The notes beneath the pieces were generated by a model. That model searched no databases, was not told the DNA's origin, and saw nothing but the letters and a program-made list of their open reading frames with translations. Below are positions 26,041-33,460 of a DNA stretch of 64,000 nt, one piece after another. Source of the DNA: a candidate division WOR-3 bacterium (GTDB taxonomy: Bacteria > Hydrothermota > Hydrothermia > Hydrothermales > JAJRUZ01); the NCBI GenBank assembly GCA_039804025.1, contig JBDRZP010000011.1, positions 1 to 64,000 of the forward strand. The letters run 5' to 3'. The position numbers were made by a program, and so were the translations under genes. How positions within the stretch are numbered: position 1 is the stretch's first letter; each line of letters opens with the position of its first letter.

Positions 26041-26714
26041 TAACTAAAATATATGTATTTTTTAAATTTTATTTTCATCTCAGCAAGAAAATTATTGCAT
26101 AGTGAATCATATCTCTCTATCTGATTTATAAAATAATTGTGAAAGATAAGCGAGGGTATAGCAACAAGTAAACCTGCTATTGTTGTTACAAGAGCATCAG
26201 CAATTCCAGGAGCAAGAACACTTATATGAGCAGAACCTGTCCTTTTTATCTCAAGAAAAGATTCCATAATTCCCCATACAGTCCCGAGAAGACCAAGAAA
26301 GGGACTTACACTTGTTATTGTTGCTAAAACTGGGACATATTTTTCAAGTTTTTTTATTTCTCTTTTATAAATGTTATCAATGTTATCAAAAAGAATTGAG
26401 AGATAATTATTCTTTTCTTCGTTTTCTTTAATTTTATTAGCCTCATTCCTCAGTTCTTTAAAAATTAAAGAGAGTAAAATATCTTCCCCCAAAAAGAGAG
26501 GATTTTTTTCCATTAACTCTTTAAAACTATAGTTTTTTAAATTATTGATAAATTTTTTTGTTTTATTTTTCAAAAATAAAAATTCAAAAAATTTTTTAAA
26601 AAATATTGCCCAGGAAATAACTGAAAGAAAAAAAAGTATTATAAGGATTAATTTTGCAAAGGGACTTGCGGTCTTAAATCCCCTCACAATAATATCAAGA
26701 TTTAAATTACTCAT
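26040..26714 (-). CDS. tolQ: TolQ/ExbB proton-channel subunit
   Basis: A 224-aa MotA/TolQ/ExbB-family protein with three membrane segments: about residues 18-38, 125-150 (TITSVSPFLGLLGTVWGIMESF) and 165-190 (PGIADALVTTIAGLLVAIPSLI). The latter two contain the conserved pore threonines and glycines. With TolR it forms the motor of the Tol-Pal system. It overlaps the cpoB gene end by 8 nt. Confidence 0.93.
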   Translation of the reverse strand: MSNLNLDIIVRGFKTASPFAKLILIILFFLSVISWAIFFKKFFEFLFLKNKTKKFINNLKNYSFKELMEKNPLFLGEDILLSLIFKELRNEANKIKENEEKNNYLSILFDNIDNIYKREIKKLEKYVPVLATITSVSPFLGLLGTVWGIMESFLEIKRTGSAHISVLAPGIADALVTTIAGLLVAIPSLIFHNYFINQIERYDSLCNNFLAEMKIKFKKYIYFS

Positions 26715-27387
26715 TTTCTAAAAACTTTAACCTTTCACCTGCCCTCAATGCCTCTTCAGAATCAGGAAACTTTTTTATAATCTCCTTGTAATAAAATTTA
26801 GCCTTTTTTATATTCCCTTCCTTTTCCTCTAAATCTGCAAGTTTCAAAAGAGACTCTTTAGACCTTTGAGAATTTGGATAGTTTCTAACAATTTCTTCAA
26901 AATTTAACCTTGCCTTTTCTTTATCTCCAAGTAAAAGGTAGGAATCACCAAGAAAATACTTTACATCTATAATAAGATCACTTTCAGGAAATTTCCTTAT
27001 AAACTCCTCAAATTCATCTTTTGCCAAATTATATTCACCAAGTGTATAATCTCTTAAAGCTTGAGAATAAAGAAAGGATTCTTCATAAGACCGAGATTTT
27101 TCCTCACTTTCAATCACTTTATTTCTTGATTTTCTGATAGAGTTTTCTATCTCAGAAAGTCTTGTTTCAAGGGATAAGAGTTTCCTTTCAAGAATTTCAA
27201 GTCTATATGTTATATCTGCTTTTAATTCTTTTATTTCCTTATATTCCCTTCTTTGCAAAGTATCAATTTTCTGAGTTCTTACATAAATTTCATCAATTTC
27301 ATCCCTAACTCTATTAAGTTCATTTCTAAAATTTCTTATAGATGCACATTGATTTAAAACTAAAAATAAGAAAATTAATCTTTTAAT
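26707..27387 (-). CDS. cpoB: CpoB/YbgF-type TPR lipoprotein, likely ATT start
   Basis: CpoB links Tol-Pal to peptidoglycan synthesis in diderms. From the TTG at 27258 the frame gives 183 aa: coiled coil (EYKEIKELKADITYRLEILE...) then about three TPR units (FLYSQALRDYTLGEYNLAKDEFEEFIRKFP and so on). However, the frame continues open for 43 codons upstream to the pal stop and reads KRLIFLFLVLNQCAS then more coiled coil, that is, a lipoprotein signal with Cys in a lipobox-like setting. No ATG, GTG or TTG precedes it; the only candidate is ATT at 27387, 3 nt after the pal TAA. I chose this start because the signal peptide makes biological sense. A TTG start at 27258 remains the conservative option. 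Confidence 0.7.
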   Translation of the reverse strand: MKRLIFLFLVLNQCASIRNFRNELNRVRDEIDEIYVRTQKIDTLQRREYKEIKELKADITYRLEILERKLLSLETRLSEIENSIRKSRNKVIESEEKSRSYEESFLYSQALRDYTLGEYNLAKDEFEEFIRKFPESDLIIDVKYFLGDSYLLLGDKEKARLNFEEIVRNYPNSQRSKESLLKLADLEEKEGNIKKAKFYYKEIIKKFPDSEEALRAGERLKFLENE

Positions 27388-27390
27388 TTT

Positions 27391-27870
27391 TTATTCTTTT
27401 ACCTTAAATTCAGCTCTTCTGTTAATTGGTTTATTGTTTGGGTCTATAAGCCTTGTTTCACCGTAACTGACGATTGAAAGTCTTTTGGGATCAATTCCAA
27501 GTTTTATAAAGTAATCTCTTGCAGATTTTGCTCTTCTTTCACCAAGACCCATATTGTATTCCTCAGTTCCTATATCGCAGGTATGTCCTTCAATTATCAC
27601 ATTAACCTCAGGATAAGCCTTTAAGATTTCAGCATTCTTTTTAAGAATTTCAGCATCAAGGGGTCTAATATCATATTTATCAAAATCAAAATGTATTGTT
27701 TCAAGAATAAGAGGCGGTCTTTGAGGTGTTTCTTCCTTTATTTCTTCTTTTACTTCTTCAAGAGGTTTTGGAAGTTCTTCTTTAACAGGTTCAGGTTTAA
27801 CCGTTTTTCTTGGTGCACACATAAATAGAATTGATATAGCACCTGCTAAAAATAAGAATTTCTTTATCAT
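27391..27870 (-). CDS. pal: Peptidoglycan-associated lipoprotein Pal (OmpA family)
   Basis: A 159-aa outer-membrane lipoprotein. Signal peptide MIKKFLFLAGAISILFM then Cys19 (lipobox FMCA), a Pro/Glu/Lys-rich linker, and an OmpA-like peptidoglycan-binding domain (HFDFDKYDIRPLDAEILKKNAE, EGHTCDIGTEEYNMGLGERRAKSARDYF, NRRAEFKV). It is the first gene of the Tol-Pal operon. It has a clear promoter (27893-27921) and an AAAAGGAGGA ribosome binding site. Confidence 0.93.
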   Translation of the reverse strand: MIKKFLFLAGAISILFMCAPRKTVKPEPVKEELPKPLEEVKEEIKEETPQRPPLILETIHFDFDKYDIRPLDAEILKKNAEILKAYPEVNVIIEGHTCDIGTEEYNMGLGERRAKSARDYFIKLGIDPKRLSIVSYGETRLIDPNNKPINRRAEFKVKE

Positions 27871-27892
27871 GGGTCCTCCTTTTAAGTTTATT

Positions 27893-27921
27893 ATTATAAC
27901 ATTTCAAAATTCAATTTTCAA
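27893..27921 (-). promoter_or_regulatory. Sigma-70 promoter of the Tol-Pal operon
   Basis: The minus strand has TTGAAA (27916-27921), exactly 17 bp, then TATAAT (27893-27898). Start is predicted near 27886, leaving a short leader with AAAAGGAGGA before the pal ATG at 27870. It is divergent from the FIST-gene promoter in the same gap. Confidence 0.7.
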
Positions 27922-27931
27922 TATTTAAGTT

Positions 27932-27961
27932 TTGATACCACTGGAAAATTCTCTATATAAT
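27932..27961 (+). promoter_or_regulatory. Sigma-70 promoter of the FIST-domain gene
   Basis: TTGATA (27932-27937), an 18-bp spacer, TATAAT (27956-27961). Start is predicted near 27968, followed at once by AAAAGGAGGT and ATG at 27985, a leader of about 17 nt. Confidence 0.65.
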
Positions 27962-27984
27962 ATAATTTTAAAAAGGAGGTAAAT

Positions 27985-29139
27985 ATGAAAGTATTTACAT
28001 TTAAAGAAAATGGTGAAATAAATGGTAATATAAAAGGTTTAGATGCAAGATGGTGTCTTTTATATTCTACCTGCACAAGTAAATACAGGAATGTGATTAA
28101 TGAAATAAAAAATACCTATCCAGATATAGATGTTTTTGGAGCTACTTCTTTTCAAGGTACCTTTTCTCCAGCAGGTTTTCAAAGAGGAGGCAGTTTTTTA
28201 ATTGGTGAAAGTAAAGATGAAATAAATGTAAAGGCAGTTATTGATGCTTTTGATGTAAATGAAGCAAGAAAAAGAAGCTTAAGCTTGGCTGAAAAAATAA
28301 AAGAGGGGTTGGGAGATTTACCAGATGTAATACTTATGCATGCGACTCCCGGATTTGAGGAAAGGATAATAGAAGGAATAAATGATTTTTATGGAAATGA
28401 AGTTCCTGTATATGGAGGCAGTGCAGGAGATGATGATTTAACCGGAAAATGGAAAATTTTTTTAAATTTAAAGGAAGTAAGTGAAGGTTTATTACTTGTG
28501 GGAATAAAATCAAGAAAAAAAATATATAGTGGGTTTTTGTCAGGTTATTTACCAACTAACAAAAAGGGGAAAGTAACAAAAGCAGAAGGAAGAATAATTT
28601 ATGAGATTGATAACCGACCTGCTGCAATAGTTTATAATGAATGGACAAATAATCTTATTTCAGAGGAATTGGAAAAAGGGGGAGTTATTTTAGGAAAAAC
28701 AACACTTTACCCAATTGGAAGAATAATTGAAAAAATTGCAGGGGTTCCCTTTTATCTTCTTTCCCATCCACATATGGTTTTTCCGGATAAAAAATCATTA
28801 AGTTTTTTCACAGAGTTTAAAGAAGGAGATGAAGTTATTTTGATGCATGGTTCAGTAAATGCTTTAATTGATAGAACAGAACAGGTAGCTTCAAGAGCCT
28901 TAGGGCTTGATAAAGGTAAAGCAAAATTATATGGAGGAATTCTCATTTACTGTGCAGGTTGTGTAGGTGCAGTAGGAGAAAAAAGAGATGAAATTATTGA
29001 TGCTTATAAAAAAATTGTAGGAGACATACCTTTCATAGGTGCTGCAACTTTTGGTGAGCAGGGTTGCTTCAGAACTAAAGGTGGTGAAAATAAGCACGGT
29101 AATTTAATGTGCAACACAATTCTGTTTGGAGAGATATAA
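27985..29139 (+). CDS. FIST-domain sensory protein
   Basis: A 384-aa protein with FIST N and FIST C domains, predicted to bind small ligands, possibly amino acids, in signal transduction. Seen: VFGATSFQGTFSPAGF, DVILMHATPGFEERIIEGIND, the GGSAGDDDLTG motif typical of FIST N (near residue 145), then the FIST C part (YNEWTN, LHSHPH-like YLLSHPHMVF, LMHGSVNALIDRTEQVASRAL, CAGCVGAVGE, GAATFGEQGCF). It stands alone with no linked kinase or cyclase domain, which is common. It has a strong ribosome binding site and its own promoter. Confidence 0.85.
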   Translation: MKVFTFKENGEINGNIKGLDARWCLLYSTCTSKYRNVINEIKNTYPDIDVFGATSFQGTFSPAGFQRGGSFLIGESKDEINVKAVIDAFDVNEARKRSLSLAEKIKEGLGDLPDVILMHATPGFEERIIEGINDFYGNEVPVYGGSAGDDDLTGKWKIFLNLKEVSEGLLLVGIKSRKKIYSGFLSGYLPTNKKGKVTKAEGRIIYEIDNRPAAIVYNEWTNNLISEELEKGGVILGKTTLYPIGRIIEKIAGVPFYLLSHPHMVFPDKKSLSFFTEFKEGDEVILMHGSVNALIDRTEQVASRALGLDKGKAKLYGGILIYCAGCVGAVGEKRDEIIDAYKKIVGDIPFIGAATFGEQGCFRTKGGENKHGNLMCNTILFGEI

Positions 29140-29161
29140 AATATGATGCAAACAGCAATAT

Positions 29162-29216
29162 AAAGAGGAACATTTTGTAGTAGGGACTCCTTGTAATCTT
29201 ATTGAGCCAAAAAATT
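29162..29216 (+). mobile_element. Relic copy 2 of the same IS 3' end
   Basis: Matches copy 1 and copy 3 over about 55 bp, reading EEHFVVGTPCNLIEPKN then stop in the transposase frame. Relative to copy 3 it lacks 10 bp (ATCATACAGG), a deletion bounded by AGG on both sides. It lies between the FIST gene and the restriction-modification pair. Confidence 0.6.
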
Positions 29217-29298
29217 AAATATAAATATCATAATTGATATTTTACTTCTTTTTTCTTTAAAATTTACAAATAAAAAAAAATATAAAAAATATATTTAT

Positions 29299-30000
29299 AT
29301 GAAATTTGAAGATTTGATAAAACTCTATGAAGAAAAAAAGAGGCAATATAAAGATAGGGCTTTTGAACACATTTCAGAATTATTAAAAGAAGCAAAAGAA
29401 TTACATAAAAAAGATTGGGAAAAATCTCCGACACCAAATAAAGATCATGAACAATCCTGGCGTGCATTTAAAGGTAAAAATTTAGAAAAACTTATTATTT
29501 ATATTATTAAAGATGAAGTAAAAAGCCTCGGTCTAAGAATTGTAGAAGGTAATGTATTAGAAAGAAAAAATAGTAATAACTTGTCTGAAGAGTTAAATCG
29601 TGTAAAAAGAAACCTTTTAATTGATTATGGAGAATTTGGATTTCATTTGCCCGACGTTGATATAATTATTTACGAACCAAAAACCTGTGAAATTATTGCT
29701 GTCATTTCAAGTAAGGTGACACTGCGCGAAAGAATTGCTCAAACTGGTTATTGGAAAATTAAATTAAGCCAGGATAAAATTACAAAAAATATTAAAGTTT
29801 TCTTTATAACACCTGATGAAGATAAGACTCTAAGCATTAGAAAACCGGCAAAGAAAGGCAGAGCAATTGTTGAAGTGGATACAGATGGAAGTTATGTTAT
29901 GAGTGAAGAGGAAATTGAAGAAAGTGATAAAGTTAAAAAATTTGATAAATTTCTTATTGATTTAAAAAAATTGATAAATGAAAAAAGAAACAAAAGATAA
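29299..30000 (+). CDS. Type II restriction endonuclease, BsaWI-like
   Basis: A 233-aa probable restriction enzyme. HEQSWRAFKGKNLEKLI is followed by a PD-(D/E)xK-like core: PDVDIIIYEPKTCEIIAVISSK then VTLRERIAQTGYWK. This order resembles R.BsaWI (recognition WCCGGW), which has a similar xSK in place of ExK and a following RxR segment. The resemblance is from memory and the cut site is not established. A DNA methyltransferase gene overlaps its 3' end by 23 nt, the expected arrangement. The N-terminal 60 residues are charged and helical. Confidence 0.65.
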   Translation: MKFEDLIKLYEEKKRQYKDRAFEHISELLKEAKELHKKDWEKSPTPNKDHEQSWRAFKGKNLEKLIIYIIKDEVKSLGLRIVEGNVLERKNSNNLSEELNRVKRNLLIDYGEFGFHLPDVDIIIYEPKTCEIIAVISSKVTLRERIAQTGYWKIKLSQDKITKNIKVFFITPDEDKTLSIRKPAKKGRAIVEVDTDGSYVMSEEEIEESDKVKKFDKFLIDLKKLINEKRNKR

Positions 30001-30808
30001 ATTAAAGCAACCCCACCTTTTTCCAGAAGAAAAAGAGGATAAGAAACAACCTTTCTTACACGAAGCGGATGAAAAACCGCCTTTGGAAACGACCACTCTC
30101 TGGGATTACCCTAAGCAGAGTTATGGCAAAAAGCCCAAAGGAGATAACAAATTTCAAGGCGTAACTCCTGCTTTCATCATTTGGAATATGGTTCAAAGGT
30201 ATACAAAGCCGGGCGATTTAGTTGTTGACCCCATGGCAGGAAGTGGAACAACGATTGATGTATGCGAAGAAGAGGGAAGAAGGGTAATCGGTTATGATAT
30301 TAATCCAAAACATCCAAAAGTTATAAAAAATGATTCGCGGAAAATTCCTCTTCCTGATAATTCCGTAGATATGGTTTTTATTGATTCTCCTTATGGTGAT
30401 AATGTTAATTATTCTGATGACCCGGCTGACATTGGAAAAATTTCTGCTGAAGACCCAAAATTCTATGAGGAATTAGAAAAAGTTGCCAGAGAAATTTACA
30501 GGATTTTAAAACCAGGAAAGGTATTGGGGTGGTTAATAGGTGATCAATGGGTAAAAAGAAGATTTACTCCTGTGGGATTTAAAATTTATCAAATGTTAGT
30601 TGATAAGGTAGGGTTTGAACCAATTGATATAATATGTGTGGCAAGAAGAAATCAGAGTTCAAATACAAGGATTTGGCATTATAGGGCAAAGAAATTTAAT
30701 TTCTTTTTGCGAGGATTTAAATATTTATTTTTGGTAAAGAAACCCGATATAAAAGCAGAGAAAAAATCTAAGTCTCCTGCAAAAATAAAATGGCAGAAAT
30801 ACAAGTAA
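29978..30808 (+). CDS. Modification DNA methyltransferase of the adjacent R-M system
   Basis: A 276-aa SAM-dependent N4-cytosine/N6-adenine type methyltransferase. TTLWDYPKQSYG opens the domain. Motif I is VVDPMAGSGTTID (near residue 80), and motif IV is VFIDSPYGDN (near residue 132), followed by RILKPGKVLGWLIGDQW. The order motif I before IV and a DSPY in place of the usual (S/N/D)PPY are unusual details. It has visibly more G+C and different codons in its first third than its neighbours, suggesting acquisition. It should protect the site cut by the overlapping upstream endonuclease. Confidence 0.85.
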   Translation: MKKETKDKLKQPHLFPEEKEDKKQPFLHEADEKPPLETTTLWDYPKQSYGKKPKGDNKFQGVTPAFIIWNMVQRYTKPGDLVVDPMAGSGTTIDVCEEEGRRVIGYDINPKHPKVIKNDSRKIPLPDNSVDMVFIDSPYGDNVNYSDDPADIGKISAEDPKFYEELEKVAREIYRILKPGKVLGWLIGDQWVKRRFTPVGFKIYQMLVDKVGFEPIDIICVARRNQSSNTRIWHYRAKKFNFFLRGFKYLFLVKKPDIKAEKKSKSPAKIKWQKYK

Positions 30809-30947
30809 TATCCCATTTGTGAATTTCATCAATAATTTTTTTAAATCTTCAAGTTGAACCTTCAATCAATAGGCATAACTTCAAAGGAATATCAACTTAC
30901 AATAGCTATGAGATGAGCATTGAAAATTAAAAGAGTTTGCAGGATAA

Positions 30948-30976
30948 TTGATTTTTTAGAAGAGAAACTTTATAAT
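30948..30976 (+). promoter_or_regulatory. Sigma-70 promoter for the tRNA pair
   Basis: TTGATT (30948-30953), a 17-bp spacer and TATAAT (30971-30976), 10 nt before the tRNA-Glu 5' end. Confidence 0.65.
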
Positions 30977-30986
30977 TAATAAAAAA

Positions 30987-31061
30987 GGCGCCATCGTCTA
31001 GCAAGGTCAAGGACACCTGGTTCTCAGCCAGGAAACCCGGGTTCAAATCCCGGTGGCGCCA
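30987..31061 (+). tRNA. tRNA-Glu (CTC anticodon)
   Basis: A 75-nt cloverleaf: acceptor GGCGCCA/TGGCGCC, anticodon stem CCTGG/CCAGG with loop TTCTCAG (anticodon CTC), and T arm CCGGGTTCAAATCCCGG. Discriminator A; the 3' CCA is not encoded. The T loop has the T54 that TtuA would thiolate. Confidence 0.95.
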
Positions 31062-31071
31062 ACTTATAAAC

Positions 31072-31143
31072 TGGGGGATCGTCTAATTGGCAGGACGTCT
31101 GGCTCTGGACCAGATAGTCGGGGTTCGAGTCCCTGTCCCCCAG
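31072..31143 (+). tRNA. tRNA-Gln (CTG anticodon)
   Basis: A 72-nt cloverleaf: acceptor TGGGGGA/TCCCCCA, anticodon stem TCTGG/CCAGA with loop CTCTGGA (anticodon CTG), T loop in GGGGTTCGAGTCCC. Discriminator G; CCA is not encoded. It is 10 nt after tRNA-Glu and probably co-transcribed. Confidence 0.94.
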
Positions 31144-31163
31144 TTTTTGATTGGAACTTAAAT

Positions 31164-31222
31164 TTAATTTTTATCGTCTTTAAGATAAGTATAGCTAAAG
31201 GTTCAAATCCTCTAAAATTTTT
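31164..31222 (+). other. tRNA-like remnant upstream of degP
   Basis: Shortly after tRNA-Gln the sequence contains ATCGTCT (31173-31179, identical to the D-arm start of tRNA-Glu) and GGTTCAAATCC (31200-31210, identical to the tRNA-Glu T arm), but only about 20 nt lie between them, too few for an anticodon arm. A/T-rich segments at both ends pair poorly. It may be a decayed third tRNA or a chance or attachment-site-like fragment. Confidence 0.3.
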
Positions 31223-31230
31223 AACTTAAA

Positions 31231-32727
31231 ATGAAAAAGATTTTTATTGCCTCAATAATATCTCTTTTTGCAGGGTTTGTTATTGCAAGTATTTTACTTT
31301 TTAAACTGGAAAAAGCAAATAAACTTGAAGCAGAAGTAAAAACATCCGAATCAGAAAAAAAACCAAATATAGAAATTTCACCGGGTTCAAATTTTTCTTT
31401 TTCTGAACTCGCAAAAAATGTTATACCAGGTGTTGTTAATATAAGGGCTACAAAAAAAATAAAACTCCCCTCATTCCATTTTGAAGACCCATTTTTCAGG
31501 GAATTCTTTAAAGATTTTTTCAAATTTGAGCCACCAAGAGAGCAGGAATATGAAACAGATATTTTAGGTTCTGGTTTTATTTTCAGGAAAAATGGAAATA
31601 AATATTACATAATGACAAACTACCATGTAATAAGAGAAGTTGATAAAATAAAAATAATTCTATGGGATAAAAGAGAATTTGACCCTGAAGAAGTAAAAAT
31701 TGTAGGAAAGGATAAATTAACAGATATTGCAGTTCTTGAAGTGGAGTCAAAAGATGAATTAACTGTTTTAAAACTTGGAAATTCCGATGAAATTGAAATT
31801 GGTGACTGGGTGATCGCAGTTGGTAACCCATTTGGATTAAACGGAACTGTAACCTTCGGTGTAGTTTCAGCTAAACACAGATCAGGAATAAACTTACCCG
31901 GCGGAGAAATTTATCAGGACTTCATACAAACTGATGCTGCTATAAACCCTGGGAATTCAGGTGGACCTCTTATAAATATGAAAGGAGAAGTGATAGGAGT
32001 AAACACAGCTATAACCTCCCCAACTGCTGGAAATGTGGGTATAGGTTTTGCTATTCCCATAAATATTGCTAAAAAAACTGCAGAACAGCTTATAGAAAAA
32101 GGTGTTGTAAAAAGAGGTTATCTTGGTGTAAGAATACAGGAAGTAAGTTCAAGTATTGCAGAAAGGTACAAATTAAAAAAGCCTATGGGAGCACTTGTAA
32201 CAAATGTGGAAAAGGGAACACCTGCTGAAAAGGCAAAAATAAATGAAGGTGATTTAATTATTGAAGTGGATGGAGAACCTGTAAAGGATGTAGAAGATTT
32301 AAGGCTCAAAATCGGTTCCCATTTCCCTGGAGATAAAGTAAAAATTAAACTTATAAATAAAGAAGGAAAAGAAAGGGAAGTAACAGTTACCCTTGCTGAA
32401 CTTAAAGAAGAAAAAATAGCAAAAACTCAAGAAGAAAGAGAAGAATATACCTGGCTTGGAATGAAGGTTGAAACAATTGATGAAAGATTAAAGGATAAAT
32501 ATGGAATTGAAGAAGATGAAGGTGTTGTTGTAGTTGATATTGAACCTGATTCTCCTGCTTATGATTCTGGAATTAGAGAAGGTGACCTAATTGTAAAAGT
32601 TGAAGATATGAGAATAAAAGATTATGAAGATTTTGAAAAAGCAAAAGAAAAATACGAAAAGCAAAAGGTAATTTTATTCACTGTGATGAGAAAGGGAATT
32701 AAAACTATTATAGCAGTTAAAAAGTAA
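31231..32727 (+). CDS. degP: HtrA/DegP-type periplasmic serine protease
   Basis: A 498-aa envelope protease/chaperone. An N-terminal membrane anchor or signal (residues 1-22), then a trypsin-like domain with His about 132 (TNYHVI), Asp about 165 (LTDIAVLEV) and Ser about 243 (NPGNSGGPLIN). Two PDZ domains follow: about 290-380 (RGYLGVRIQEVSS, KGTPAEKAKINEGDLI) and about 405-498 (WLGMKVETID, DSPAYDSGIREGDLI). It degrades misfolded envelope proteins. It is first in a plus-strand run with lepB immediately downstream. Confidence 0.94.
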   Translation: MKKIFIASIISLFAGFVIASILLFKLEKANKLEAEVKTSESEKKPNIEISPGSNFSFSELAKNVIPGVVNIRATKKIKLPSFHFEDPFFREFFKDFFKFEPPREQEYETDILGSGFIFRKNGNKYYIMTNYHVIREVDKIKIILWDKREFDPEEVKIVGKDKLTDIAVLEVESKDELTVLKLGNSDEIEIGDWVIAVGNPFGLNGTVTFGVVSAKHRSGINLPGGEIYQDFIQTDAAINPGNSGGPLINMKGEVIGVNTAITSPTAGNVGIGFAIPINIAKKTAEQLIEKGVVKRGYLGVRIQEVSSSIAERYKLKKPMGALVTNVEKGTPAEKAKINEGDLIIEVDGEPVKDVEDLRLKIGSHFPGDKVKIKLINKEGKEREVTVTLAELKEEKIAKTQEEREEYTWLGMKVETIDERLKDKYGIEEDEGVVVVDIEPDSPAYDSGIREGDLIVKVEDMRIKDYEDFEKAKEKYEKQKVILFTVMRKGIKTIIAVKK

Positions 32728-32728
32728 T

Positions 32729-33460
32729 TTGGATAAAAAACCTTTAAAAAAACATATTGAAGAATGGGTATGGGCTTTTATTGTTGTATTCTTTGTAATT
32801 AGACCCTTTTTTCTTCAGGCTTACAGAATCCCATCTGGCTCAATGGAAGATACTCTTTTGCCGGGTGATTTTCTTTTTGTTTTTAAACCAATATTCGGAT
32901 TTGAAATTCCTTACACAGAAATAAAGTTTTTTCAATTTATAAAACCTAAAAGGGGTGATATTGTTGTTTTTAGATACCCCCTTGACATATCAAAAGATTT
33001 TGTTAAAAGGGTTATAGGTTTAGAGGGTGATACGATAATGATAAGGGATAAAAGGGTATATGTTAACGGTAAATTACTTATTGAAGAATATGCAATCCAC
33101 AAGGATGAAAGAATAATCCAGTCTCCTTACAATTTAGATAACAAAGTATTTATTGAATATTTTCAAAAGGAATGGGAAAAAAGAGTTTTTATTGATGATA
33201 TAAATATAAGGGATAATTTTGGACCAGTCGTTGTTCCACCCAAAACATATTTTGTTATGGGCGATAATAGAGATTTTTCTTCTGATTCAAGATTTTTTGG
33301 GCCTGTTCCTGAAAAATACTTAAAAGGAATACCATTTTTTATTTATTTTTCTTGGGATGGAAGTGTTCCTTTTTATAATATATTTAAAAGCATAAGATGG
33401 AATAGATTGTTCCAGTTCCCCTTTCTATGGAGAAAAAGATATGAGATGCAGAATATGTAA
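32729..33460 (+). CDS. lepB: Signal peptidase I
   Basis: A 243-aa type I signal peptidase with one N-terminal membrane helix. Catalytic Ser38 is in IPSGSMEDTLLPGD and the general-base Lys93 in DFVKRVIGLEGD. MGDNRDFSSDSRFFGPV is the C-terminal signature. The start is TTG at 32729, only 1 nt after the degP stop and without a clear ribosome binding site, so translation is probably coupled. It ends overlapping the ttuA start by 20 nt. Confidence 0.94.
   Translation: MDKKPLKKHIEEWVWAFIVVFFVIRPFFLQAYRIPSGSMEDTLLPGDFLFVFKPIFGFEIPYTEIKFFQFIKPKRGDIVVFRYPLDISKDFVKRVIGLEGDTIMIRDKRVYVNGKLLIEEYAIHKDERIIQSPYNLDNKVFIEYFQKEWEKRVFIDDINIRDNFGPVVVPPKTYFVMGDNRDFSSDSRFFGPVPEKYLKGIPFFIYFSWDGSVPFYNIFKSIRWNRLFQFPFLWRKRYEMQNM

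Noticed and set aside
29140-29298. A third sigma-54-like signal near TTTGCAT on the minus strand (about 29147-29153)
   Set aside because: There is no GG at the required distance upstream, so it does not fit the -24/-12 rule.
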